Source: a bacterium (lineage in GTDB: Bacteria > Actinomycetota > Acidimicrobiia > Spongiisociales > Spongiisociaceae). Taken from it: a stretch of DNA of 52,761 nucleotides. Every line of letters begins with the position of its first letter. Positions within the stretch are counted from its first letter, which is position 1. The notes beneath the pieces were generated by a model. The model had not been told where the DNA came from and did no database searches. It was given only the letters and a program-made list of their open reading frames with translations. The stretch lies in the NCBI GenBank assembly GCA_026710435.1, contig JAPOQZ010000234.1:1-52761 (forward strand). The letters run 5' to 3'. Positions 35,213 to 42,705 of this stretch are shown in pieces. The position numbers were made by a program, and so were the translations under genes.

Positions 35213-35417
35213 TAGCACCGGTTCTTGGTGCGCGTGGCTTGTCCGAGCGCATGGGTAGCCGTGGCAGACTCATGACCTGCAAGGGCGGCGGACTTGACAA
35301 GACCGGCGACTTGAAAAGGCTCTTCACCCTTGGGGTGCATGTGAGAGAGGCCACAAAAACAGGCTTGAAGGGGCCTTTCATAGGTGGGTGTCTCAGGAGC
35401 ATGAAGAATCAGGGCTA
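35213..35417 (-). repeat. R2 repeat, copy 3 (at sdhC stop)
   Basis: A 205-bp element with TA at 35213-35214 and 35416-35417. On the minus strand it begins TAGCCCTGATTCTTCATG and ends GAACCGGTGCTA. Its first half matches the left half of R2 copy 1 (CTTCAAGCCTGTTTTTGTGG), so relative to the upstream gene it is flipped compared with copies 1 and 2. The TA at 35416-35417 belongs to the sdhC TAG stop, placing the hairpin between sdhC and sdhA. Confidence 0.87.
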
Positions 35418-36155
35418 GCGGATGATACCGACGGCCACGCCCACCGGGACCGACAGGAATCCCAGCGCGACCAGGGTCGAGATGGCGTTGGCGAACGTTC
35501 TCCGGAACCGGTTGAAACGTGGGTTGTTGATCCCGAGGCTCTGGAACAGGCTCCAGCATCCGTGCCATATGTGGAAGGCTAGAGCCACCTGCGCAGCAAC
35601 GTAGAAGACCCAGACCGGCCAGCGGCTGAGGCTTGACACCAGGTTCTCGTATACCATGCCCCGCTCGAATCCGGGATTCACGGCTGGAACCCCGACCGTC
35701 AGATCCGCTAGGTGCCAGATGAGGAACAGGAGCACGATCACGCCGCTCCAGCGCATCGTGCGGCTGGCGTAGTTGGCGGCCAGGTAGTGTCTGGGGGACT
35801 GGTACTTGGTCGCGCGGGCCGCTCGGTTGCTCCTTGTCAGTGCCCAGGCAGCGTGAATGTGGATAGCGAAGGCGGCGGCGAGGGGTATCCGCACCGCCCA
35901 GAGAACCATGGTACGGGGGAACAGCGGAGTGCCGAGATCACGTAGACCCTCGCCGTACTCGTCGATCCGGAAGACTCCGTTGTGCGCACCTTCGAAGGCG
36001 TGCAGGTTCCCGATCATGTGGCCGAGCACGAAGCCCAGCAGCACGACTCCGCTGATAGCCATGGCGTACTTCTTGCCGGTGTCGCTGCGATAGATACCGG
36101 TCAACCATGACAGAGGATGTGTCCGGCGCCTCTTCTCGGGGATGGTGAGTCGCAT
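35415..36155 (-). CDS. sdhC: Succinate dehydrogenase cytochrome b subunit
   Basis: The 246-residue membrane anchor of the five-helix, di-heme (B-type) succinate dehydrogenase. Five hydrophobic segments are visible (GVVLLGFVLGHMIGN, IPLAAAFAIHIHAAW, GVIVLLFLIWHLADL, WVFYVAAQVALAFHIWHG, ISTLVALGFLSVPVGVAVG). The heme-ligand histidines sit in the first four: GHMIGN, HIHAAW, WHLADL and HIWHG. It is the first gene of sdhCAB on the minus strand. The TAG stop is the end of R2 copy 3. Confidence 0.93.
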   Translation of the reverse strand: MRLTIPEKRRRTHPLSWLTGIYRSDTGKKYAMAISGVVLLGFVLGHMIGNLHAFEGAHNGVFRIDEYGEGLRDLGTPLFPRTMVLWAVRIPLAAAFAIHIHAAWALTRSNRAARATKYQSPRHYLAANYASRTMRWSGVIVLLFLIWHLADLTVGVPAVNPGFERGMVYENLVSSLSRWPVWVFYVAAQVALAFHIWHGCWSLFQSLGINNPRFNRFRRTFANAISTLVALGFLSVPVGVAVGIIR

Positions 36156-36226
36156 CCCTATATCCTACCCGCGCCCGGTGAGCGATCCGACCCCGGCCGC
36201 GACCGACCGGACCTGTCGACGCGAAT

Positions 36227-36255
36227 TTGACAAACCTAGTCCCCCAAGACAGAAT
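36227..36255 (+). promoter_or_regulatory. Promoter of whiB
   Basis: A perfect TTGACA (36227-36232) is followed after 17 bases by CAGAAT (36250-36255), matching four of six -10 positions. Transcription would start near 36262, giving a leader of about 34 bases to the preferred whiB start. Confidence 0.6.
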
Positions 36256-36295
36256 CACAACACTGTAATTGCATAAGTGTAGTGGGGAGGGGGTC

Positions 36296-36577
36296 TTGTA
36301 TCCTCAGTTGATTGACGCCTTAGCGACCGGGCCACTCGGGTGGAAGGATTACGCCAATTGCCTGGGCGCCAACGAAGATCTCTTTTTTCCCGACAGGGGA
36401 GCGTCCACGAGGGTCGCCAAACAAATCTGCGCGGAGTGCCAGGTACGCGTCGAGTGCTTGGAGTACGCCGTAACCCGAGGTGAGAAGTTCGGCATTTGGG
36501 GTGGCCTGTCCGAGAGGGAGCGCAGGAAGATCAGAAAGCAGCGAGCTCTCGAGGCGCTCGAACGAGCGGTTTCCTGA
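36296..36577 (+). CDS. whiB: WhiB-family iron-sulfur transcription factor
   Basis: A 93-residue actinobacterial regulator that holds a [4Fe-4S] cluster and usually acts by binding region 4 of the principal sigma factor. The four cluster cysteines are C22, C45, C48 and C54 (C-x22-C-x2-C-x5-C), followed by the GIWGG turn (66-70) and the basic SERERRKIRKQR DNA-contact tail. The TTG at 36296 is preferred because GGAGG lies five bases ahead; a TTG at 36269 would add nine residues. The subclass (WhiA/B-D, WhiB1-7) is not resolved by eye. It is divergent from sdhC. Confidence 0.93.
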   Translation: MYPQLIDALATGPLGWKDYANCLGANEDLFFPDRGASTRVAKQICAECQVRVECLEYAVTRGEKFGIWGGLSERERRKIRKQRALEALERAVS

Positions 36578-36646
36578 ACGTCCCGATCCGTGTTTATTCG
36601 CAACGTCCGCGCCTTGCCTGCTCTTCGCGAGTAGACTGGCGTCTAG

Positions 36647-38023
36647 ATGGGATCGCAGGAGCTTTCTTCAGGGGCGGCGCGTGTAGCTGCACTTTGCATC
36701 GCCGTCGTGATGACGGCGCTCATCGTGGCTTGTTCCGACGACCCGGCCGACTTAACCGAGGAACCCACCTCAAGTGCCGCCACCACCACCTTGAGCCCAC
36801 CGAGCACGACGGGGGTCGTAACCACTGAAGCGATTCCGACTTCCACAGTGCCAACCCCGACGACGGCGCCGTTCCCCGGTCCGGTTGTCCTGCTGTATCT
36901 GGAGGATATGCAGGGCTTGGCCGTGCGGATCGGCGAGCTGGTGCTGGACATGAGGGCCGCGAACAACGACTGGGACAACCGTGTCAAGACGTACCAGGAA
37001 ACCGAAACGGCACTGGAGAATGTCGAGCGCACGGCTCTGGCGCTGCGTGGCGATATCGGGCTGATCGAACCTCCTCCTGACCGCGGGCTCCCGGTGGAAC
37101 ACCAGACGGCGTGGGTGGCGGTAGGCCAGATGGCGGACGCAGCGGTGGACTCGCTGGCGGGACTGCGCTCGCCTGACACCGGCGAGCGTCGCCAGGCCGC
37201 ACTGGGGCAGTTCCTCGTCGCCTACGAGCGTTACGCCGCTGCGTTCGGCCGGATCGTCGAGATCGTCGGAGTCGCAGCGAACGTATCGTTGCCGTCCGTC
37301 GCAACCACCAGCGTTCCCACGACCGAGGCCACGACGACCACGACGCAGGCGTCCGCCACGACGACCACCACGGCGGCGGCCACCACCAGCACCACGGAGG
37401 CGTCCGATACCACAAGCACCACGGAGGCGTCCGATACCACAAGCACCACCGCGGCGGCGGCCACCACCAGCACCACCGAAGCACCCGGCACCGGCACGGA
37501 GACCGTACCTCCCGCACCCGACATCTATGAGGTCCTTACCGAGAACCCTTCCCCCTTCCAGGGTGCAGACCGTACCTGGCTGACGGTACGCGTCGATGCG
37601 GGCGCCACCAAGTCCGAACTGGCGCAGATCGGTAACCGCTTGGCGTTCGAGTACCGGGTTGCCCAGCAATACCAGGCCCTGGCCATCTACTTCGTGCACT
37701 TTCCCGAAGGTGTGGACACGCTCGGTACATGGATCCATGCTCCGTACGGTGACTGGACCCGGGCGGCGGAGGCGTCCAGGGGCGACTACACGCAGCACCA
37801 GGTTGTGGATCGCACGGTCGAGAAGGACTGGACACTGTTGCCAACCGACGCCCAGGTCGACTTGTACCGTAGGTACCGGGAGTACAAGGCCAACCTCCTG
37901 GACTCCGGGGATACCGTCCCACCCGACGACGAGTTGATTCCGGTGGTTGCCCAGGAGTTCGAGGTTACGACCGCGGAACTCCGGGGTGCGGTTGAAGCCT
38001 GGGAGGCCTGGGAAGCGAGATAG
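36647..38023 (+). CDS. Thr-rich lipoprotein of unknown function
   Basis: A 458-residue protein. Residues 10-29 form a lipoprotein signal ending in the lipobox L-I-V-A-C (Cys29). A short Thr-rich stretch (30-70) leads to a helical domain (about 75-210), then a Thr/Ser/Ala-rich linker (about 215-285, TTTTTQASATTTTT-like), and a C-terminal domain of about 165 residues (DIYEVLTENP to WEAWEAR) with conserved-looking aromatic residues. I do not recognise either folded domain. The linker DNA contains two perfect tandem copies of a 27-bp unit. The linker would span the cell wall and be a target for glycosylation. tatA follows on the same strand. Confidence 0.75.
   Translation: MGSQELSSGAARVAALCIAVVMTALIVACSDDPADLTEEPTSSAATTTLSPPSTTGVVTTEAIPTSTVPTPTTAPFPGPVVLLYLEDMQGLAVRIGELVLDMRAANNDWDNRVKTYQETETALENVERTALALRGDIGLIEPPPDRGLPVEHQTAWVAVGQMADAAVDSLAGLRSPDTGERRQAALGQFLVAYERYAAAFGRIVEIVGVAANVSLPSVATTSVPTTEATTTTTQASATTTTTAAATTSTTEASDTTSTTEASDTTSTTAAAATTSTTEAPGTGTETVPPAPDIYEVLTENPSPFQGADRTWLTVRVDAGATKSELAQIGNRLAFEYRVAQQYQALAIYFVHFPEGVDTLGTWIHAPYGDWTRAAEASRGDYTQHQVVDRTVEKDWTLLPTDAQVDLYRRYREYKANLLDSGDTVPPDDELIPVVAQEFEVTTAELRGAVEAWEAWEAR
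37394..37447 (+). repeat. Perfect tandem 27-bp repeat in lipoprotein linker
   Basis: A 27-bp unit starting ACGGAGGCGTCCGATACC (37394-37420) is repeated exactly at 37421-37447. It encodes a 9-residue Thr/Ser-rich unit. In-frame gain or loss would change linker length without breaking the protein. Confidence 0.85.
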
Positions 38024-38119
38024 CGCGCGTATTCCGGCTGGGACGGGCTGAGAATCCAAACCTCTGGCGGCTAGGCCACTACGAGTGGTATCATCCGCTC
38101 TGCAAGGAAGGGAGAACGG

Positions 38120-38344
38120 ATGCCCAAAATCGGCGGCGGCGAGATAATCATCATCCTCGTGGTTGTTATCCTGCTCTTCGGGGCAAAGAAGCTCCCCGAG
38201 TTGGCTCGGTCATTGGGCAGCTCGGCACGCGAGTTCCGCAAGGGAGTGGAGGACGGTCGGACGGGCGAAGCGGTCGAGGCTCAGGCCGGCCAGGTCACGG
38301 CTACCGCCCAGACCACAGCCACCACCACCAGTTCGGAGACGTAG
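38120..38344 (+). CDS. tatA: Twin-arginine translocase subunit TatA
   Basis: A 74-residue subunit of the Tat pore, which exports folded proteins. It has the short N-terminal membrane helix (EIIIILVVVILLFGAKKLPEL, about 8-28), the FG hinge, the amphipathic helix ARSLGSSAREFRKGVEDG, and a disordered Thr-rich tail. The ATG follows GGAAGGGAGA. tatC is not nearby. A small CCACT/AGTGG palindrome lies about 30 bp upstream. Confidence 0.92.
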   Translation: MPKIGGGEIIIILVVVILLFGAKKLPELARSLGSSAREFRKGVEDGRTGEAVEAQAGQVTATAQTTATTTSSET

Positions 38345-38390
38345 CGGCTCAGTCGCCCGAAATTTGACAGCCGAGCTTCGGTATAGGTTC

Positions 38391-38495
38391 TAGGAGCGTG
38401 CTGAGCAATCCACCAGCGGCATGCCAACCGTCGGCATTACTCCTGGGCTGGCGAGCGGCAGGTCCGAGCAATCGTCATTGTTCAGCACCCTTCTA
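38391..38495 (-). repeat. R1 palindromic element, copy 4
   Basis: A 105-bp copy with TA at 38391-38392 and 38494-38495. It lies between the convergent tatA and DUF2342 genes, 20 bp past the DUF2342 stop and in sense orientation to it. Both arms carry substitutions (GGAGCGTGCTGA on the left, TCAGCACCCTTC on the right). Confidence 0.9.
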
Positions 38496-38515
38496 GCGCG
38501 GTATACGCAATCCCC

Positions 38516-39616
38516 TCAGCCAAAGGGGTCGTCCAGGATTACCCGGGCCGCCCAACCGGTGGCATCCTCGAGTTCAACGGGACTGGGTAGGTTCTCCGGT
38601 CGTTGCCAGATCCGGTGTACCGCTTCGTCGCCCCAACGGTTTCGTACCTCAGCGCAGAAGGCTGTCACCGGGCCACCTGAACCCGCTGCGCTCTCGATTC
38701 TGAAGAGGCCACCCAGCGCGGAGGGAGCGCTCCGGTTCGCATGGCGAGCGGCCATGGCCGTCCTTATCGAGGGCAGATCAGGCAGTAGCGCCACCGCGGC
38801 ACGATCCACCAGATACGAACCGTATCCTTCGAGTGTTGCGATCAGGGTCCTGATCGGTCCGAGGCTCTCATCTTGGAGAGGGCCTCCGAACAGCCCGGCA
38901 AATCCTCCACCCTGGGCCAGTTTCTCTTCGAGTTTGTCCGGGTCTGCCATTTCCTCGTACCAGTGAGCCATGGCTTCGGCATCCGGTTCGACTGCCCCGA
39001 CCAGATTCTTGGACTGGTCGACCAGATAAGTCCGAACCCACGCCCGTCCGACTAGCGCGTAGTGCACTACTTCGTGCATTGCGGACCACAACCGAACTTG
39101 CCGCGCATCCAGGCCATGGTCGTCAGCAAAGGTTTCCAGGTTCGATAGCGGAACGATGATCCCGGCCGCCTCGGCAGTGGGTAACCCGGTGTCGAACAGC
39201 CCGAGCACTTGCTCGCTCATCATGCCGACCATCGCGCCCATCTGCATGCCCAGCAGGGCAGGTCCGAGCGGCTTCAGGATCGAGTCCAGGGTGCCGGCCC
39301 CCGGTGCGGCGTCCAGCCTGGCTGCTAGCGGCTCTACAAGGTAGGAGAAGGACCGCAGGTTGCGCTCCGCCCATCCGCGACGATCAACCAGAACCACTTC
39401 GGTCGTCGGGTCGGAGGGGATTCCGGTCGCCTGCGGCACATGGATCTGGGCGAACCGGGCGAGTTCGAGATACTCATCGGCGAGCCAGGGATCGATCGGT
39501 GCAACTGGTCCGGACAGGTGGTCAGCCAACTGGGAAGCCAAGGCCCAATTGATCCGACCCGGTTGGTTGAGCAGTTTCATCAGCTCGTTCAGAAGGTTTC
39601 GTTCCGGCATCGTCAA
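38516..39616 (-). CDS. DUF2342 zinc-metallopeptidase-like protein
   Basis: A 366-residue protein of the DUF2342 family, found in actinobacteria and noted as associated with coenzyme F420 biosynthesis. A zincin-type H181-E-V-V-H185 motif lies in LWSAMHEVVHYALVG, and a Gly/Met-rich segment near 120-140 (ALLGMQMGAMVGMMSEQVLG) may be membrane-associated. Its biochemical role has not been established to my knowledge. No F420 synthesis gene is in this window, but a flavin/F420-type oxidoreductase gene occurs at 50541. It is 41 bp downstream of the HtrA-like gene on the same strand. Confidence 0.82.
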   Translation of the reverse strand: MTMPERNLLNELMKLLNQPGRINWALASQLADHLSGPVAPIDPWLADEYLELARFAQIHVPQATGIPSDPTTEVVLVDRRGWAERNLRSFSYLVEPLAARLDAAPGAGTLDSILKPLGPALLGMQMGAMVGMMSEQVLGLFDTGLPTAEAAGIIVPLSNLETFADDHGLDARQVRLWSAMHEVVHYALVGRAWVRTYLVDQSKNLVGAVEPDAEAMAHWYEEMADPDKLEEKLAQGGGFAGLFGGPLQDESLGPIRTLIATLEGYGSYLVDRAAVALLPDLPSIRTAMAARHANRSAPSALGGLFRIESAAGSGGPVTAFCAEVRNRWGDEAVHRIWQRPENLPSPVELEDATGWAARVILDDPFG

Positions 39617-39657
39617 GTCCCCTTAGGTTGACCCGAGGCTACACCGATGGGAGAGCG

Positions 39658-40914
39658 TCACGAGGGGTACATGTCCAGTGTCATCTGGATGTCCAACGTC
39701 TCGCCGTCCCGTCTCAGAGTGACTGTCATACGATCCTCGGCCCGGTACTCCCGCAGCAGGGCGATCAGCAACGGCATGGACCTTACCGGCTCCCCGTTCA
39801 AGGCTACGATGACGTCGCCCCCCTCTGCCCCGGCCTCGCCTATGGCGGAGTCCTCCAAGAGGCTCACTATCTCGACCCCCGCAGGGGACTCCACGCCGTT
39901 CTCGAGGTCCTCGAATGCGGAACTTCCCTGGATCCCGAGAAACGCGTGACGAACCTCTCCTGCGGACATCAGGTCGTCCACGACCCTTTCGACCAGGTTC
40001 ACCGGTACGGCAAAGCCCAGACCCTCGGCACCCACGTCGCTCAGGCCGATGGCGGTGGTGATCCCGAGCAAGCGTCCGTGAATGTCCAGGAGGGCGCCTC
40101 CGCTGGAGCCGCGGGTGATCGGAGCGTCGGTCTGCAGGAGCCCGTACAGGGCGACGCCGGTTCCGAATTCGGTAACCAGGGTTCGGTTGAAGGCCGAGAT
40201 GACGCCAACGGTGACGGATGGCCCACCATCGAGACCCAACGGATTGCCCACCGCAATAGCTTGTTCACCTGTGCGCAGGCCTTCCATCGAACCGAATTCG
40301 ATCGGTACCAATCCGTCGGTCTCCAGCTTCAGCACGGCGAGGTCCATCAGCGGATCGGTACCCACCAGTTCGGCCGGATAGTGGAGACCATCGGCCATGA
40401 TGACCTTTAGCGTGTCGGCACCGTCGACCACATGGTCATTGGTCACGATGAATCCGTCTGAGCGCACCACCACCCCGCTTCCCGATCCCGCAAACCCGAA
40501 TTCCTCGTTGAGACTCTGAACGGTCACGATGGACGGAATCGCGCGGGAGGCCACGTCGCTCACCAGGTGGGTGGATGGCAGCACGGGGACGGTGGTTGCG
40601 GCCGGCGGCGCCGCCTCGCCGGCCTCAAGTTGGGAGTTGATCGGAGCGGTGGCGATTGGAACGGGCTCCGCCGATGCCTCGGTGGCCGGGACCTGCACCA
40701 TTTCTCTTATCTCCACTATCTCCGTGACACGGACCTCCTCTCGTTCGAAAGTACCTGAGAACCAGAGGACAAGGAGGGTGCCAACCGTCGCCAGAAGGGC
40801 TGAGCCGAGTGCGATGGCAAGGGAGGTGCTTCGTGTGACCAACTTGTGGTTGTAGGGTCCGACGCTATCGTTTCCGCCGTCGCCCGCTGATGGCGGCTGA
40901 TCCACGATGCTCAT
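39658..40914 (-). CDS. HtrA/DegP-like serine protease with PDZ domain
   Basis: A 418-residue membrane-anchored protease for envelope quality control. One membrane helix is at about 27-53 (SLAIALGSALLATVGTLLVL). The trypsin-like domain has the triad His161 (TNDHVV), Asp191 (DLAVLK) and Ser271 (GSSGG), and a PDZ domain fills about residues 315-410 (FLGIQGSSAF, GDVIVALNGEPVRSM). The start at 40914 puts a short cytoplasmic head before the helix. The moaE start lies only 13 bp away on the other strand, so their promoters must overlap the opposite coding regions. Confidence 0.92.
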   Translation of the reverse strand: MSIVDQPPSAGDGGNDSVGPYNHKLVTRSTSLAIALGSALLATVGTLLVLWFSGTFEREEVRVTEIVEIREMVQVPATEASAEPVPIATAPINSQLEAGEAAPPAATTVPVLPSTHLVSDVASRAIPSIVTVQSLNEEFGFAGSGSGVVVRSDGFIVTNDHVVDGADTLKVIMADGLHYPAELVGTDPLMDLAVLKLETDGLVPIEFGSMEGLRTGEQAIAVGNPLGLDGGPSVTVGVISAFNRTLVTEFGTGVALYGLLQTDAPITRGSSGGALLDIHGRLLGITTAIGLSDVGAEGLGFAVPVNLVERVVDDLMSAGEVRHAFLGIQGSSAFEDLENGVESPAGVEIVSLLEDSAIGEAGAEGGDVIVALNGEPVRSMPLLIALLREYRAEDRMTVTLRRDGETLDIQMTLDMYPS

Positions 40915-40927
40915 ACACTGCGAGTCT

Positions 40928-41374
40928 ATGCAAGAGCCGAACTTATCCATACCTGGCCTGCGCAGGGTCCGCGTCTCCCCCTTACCCATCGACACGGGAG
41001 CGCTTCTAGCGGAGGTGTCCGGTCCTATGAGTGGGGCCATCGCCCTCTTCCTCGGCACGGTCAGGGACCACTCTCCCGGCAAGCAGGGGATCACCCACCT
41101 GGAGTACGAGGCGTACGAGCGTCACGTCGTCGCCAAGATCGAGGCGATAGTCGACGAGGCGACCACCCGCTGGCCGATCAACAGTCTGGTAGTGGAGCAC
41201 CGGATCGGGAGGGTCGAACTCGCCGACGCCTCGGTTGCGGTTGTGGTTGCGTGTGCCCACCGGGCTGAGGCATTCGCCGCCGCCCGACACCTGATCGACG
41301 AACTCAAGGTCCGCGCTCCGATCTGGAAGAAGGAATGCTGGCCCGGTGGCGAGGAGTGGTCGGCCGGTTCCTAG
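40928..41374 (+). CDS. moaE: Molybdopterin synthase large subunit
   Basis: A 148-residue MoaE, which with thiocarboxylated MoaD inserts the dithiolene sulfurs into molybdopterin. The GAIALFLGTVRDHSPGK block, YEAYERHVVAKIEAI, and the C-terminal APIWKKECWPGGEEW with the two catalytic lysines are all present. The ATG at 40928 is the most likely start. moaD and other moa genes are absent from this window. Its TAG stop (41372-41374) is the first TAG of an R1 element in sense orientation. Confidence 0.92.
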   Translation: MQEPNLSIPGLRRVRVSPLPIDTGALLAEVSGPMSGAIALFLGTVRDHSPGKQGITHLEYEAYERHVVAKIEAIVDEATTRWPINSLVVEHRIGRVELADASVAVVVACAHRAEAFAAARHLIDELKVRAPIWKKECWPGGEEWSAGS

Positions 41375-41475
41375 GAGGGTCCTGACCAATGACGATTGCT
41401 CGGTCCTGCCGCCCGCCGACCAGGGATTATGCCGGCGGTTGGCAGGCCGCTGGTGGATTGCTCAGCACCCTCCTA
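41372..41475 (+). repeat. R1 palindromic element, copy 5 (at moaE stop)
   Basis: A 104-bp copy with TA at 41372-41373 and 41474-41475. The left TA is that of the moaE stop. The right TA is shared with the start of an R3 element, so the two families abut. Confidence 0.92.
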
Positions 41476-41805
41476 GTGTCCTGTATCGGGAATTCGCTGG
41501 AGACAGCCTCCTTCGCCTGATACGCACCGGTTCCGGGGAGCCGAGACCGCGAAAACCGTCGAGGCGGTCTCCTCCGGCGGGCCCTCCCCCAACCGCCACC
41601 TCCTCGGCGTCGAACGCGTCCCGCCGTACCCTCTACGAGGGGATGGGTGGACAACATGAACCAAATCACGGTCCGGTCGGTACCGAAAGCGGACCGTTGG
41701 CGCTTTGCGGTTACCTACAAGCATGCAACAGGCCTGTGACACGACCAACCCGTCGCATGACTGCACGTCTTCCAAACACCACCGAACTAAAGACTCGGGA
41801 CACCA
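41474..41805 (-). repeat. R3 repeat, complete but diverged copy
   Basis: About 332 bp bounded by TAGTGTCCTG at 41474 and, reversed, TGGTGTCCCG at 41805. Read from the right end it aligns loosely with the contig-edge R3 copies: shared TGTCACAGGC, GGACCGTG and GGTTCAT blocks in the same order and spacing. It lies directly after R1 copy 5 and before the bioY 3' end. No convincing protein is encoded. Confidence 0.6.
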
Positions 41806-41959
41806 GGAGGGTATGGAGGAACTCCCTGCAATCGGTTTCGGCCTAACGCGGCAGAACTCGCACGAGTTTGTCCGCGAGGCACCGGACCCGCTGGATCTTC
41901 CAATCGCTTCTCTAGGTGTTGCGGGCTCTCGACTCCCGGCTGCCGCCGGCGTGCGCCTG

Positions 41960-42547
41960 CTACCGGTTTCCAACCATCTTCCATGCGGTCGGCATGGCCC
42001 CTCCGACAAGAAGGATCTTGATGGTGTCACCGATGATGAACGGCGCCATGCCCTTCTCCACGCCCTCGGCCAAGCCCCACGAGAATGTCTGCATGAGCCA
42101 GGCAACGCCTAGGACGTAGATGATCAGGTTGCCGGTCAGGAAGGCGCCCACAGATGTAGCGAAGCGGCGGTCCTGGCGGTGTTCAGCTAGGTACCCAACG
42201 ACGTAGGCCGCGACGATGAAGCCCACCAGGTACCCGGCAGTCGCGCCGGTGGCCGATTCCCATCCTCCTGCGCCGCCTGCGTAGAACGGGAGTCCCACCG
42301 CGCCGAGGACAACATACAGAAGCTGGCTGGCGGCGCCGGCTCGGGATCCCAGGACAGCCCCGGTCAGCAACACCGCAAAGGTCTGACCGGTGATCGGTAC
42401 CGGCGTGAATCCCAGATGGATCGTGATCTGGGCGCAAGCAGCGGTCAGCAGTGCGAATCCCAAGACTAGGACTGCGGTGGCGACGCGCTGATCGACGCGT
42501 TTCATCGGAAGAATCCTGCTTGCCAGGACCGGGGGAGCGTAGGTCAT
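41960..42547 (-). CDS. bioY: Biotin transporter BioY
   Basis: A 195-residue S-component for biotin uptake, working alone or with an ECF module. The first half has AQITIHLGFTPVPITGQTFAVLL, with the family's substrate-site P-V-P-I-T-x-Q-T, then LLYVVLGAVGLPFYAGG and GATAGYLVGF; six membrane helices fit. The ATG at 42547 follows AGGAGG. No bioM/N partners are nearby, as is common for solitary BioY using a shared ECF module. It is divergent from the Lon-like protease. Confidence 0.92.
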   Translation of the reverse strand: MTYAPPVLASRILPMKRVDQRVATAVLVLGFALLTAACAQITIHLGFTPVPITGQTFAVLLTGAVLGSRAGAASQLLYVVLGAVGLPFYAGGAGGWESATGATAGYLVGFIVAAYVVGYLAEHRQDRRFATSVGAFLTGNLIIYVLGVAWLMQTFSWGLAEGVEKGMAPFIIGDTIKILLVGGAMPTAWKMVGNR

Positions 42548-42705
42548 AAGGGCCTCCTGGTTAGTGTCTGGTCTTGGACCTTTTTCCGAGCGGTTCGGTT
42601 TCCGGTAGCTTTGGAGAGCGAGCATGACGGCGAGGCGCCCATTGAATGGGATCCTAGGTATCCTCGGTTTGCCTTGCCAGCCTGGACACCCTCGACGGTA
42701 CCCTA

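Noticed and set aside
36770-38059. Long antisense frame over the Thr-rich lipoprotein gene
   Set aside because: It is the complement of the repetitive linker and gives Gly/Arg-rich or Val-rich sequence; the sense protein has a proper lipoprotein signal.
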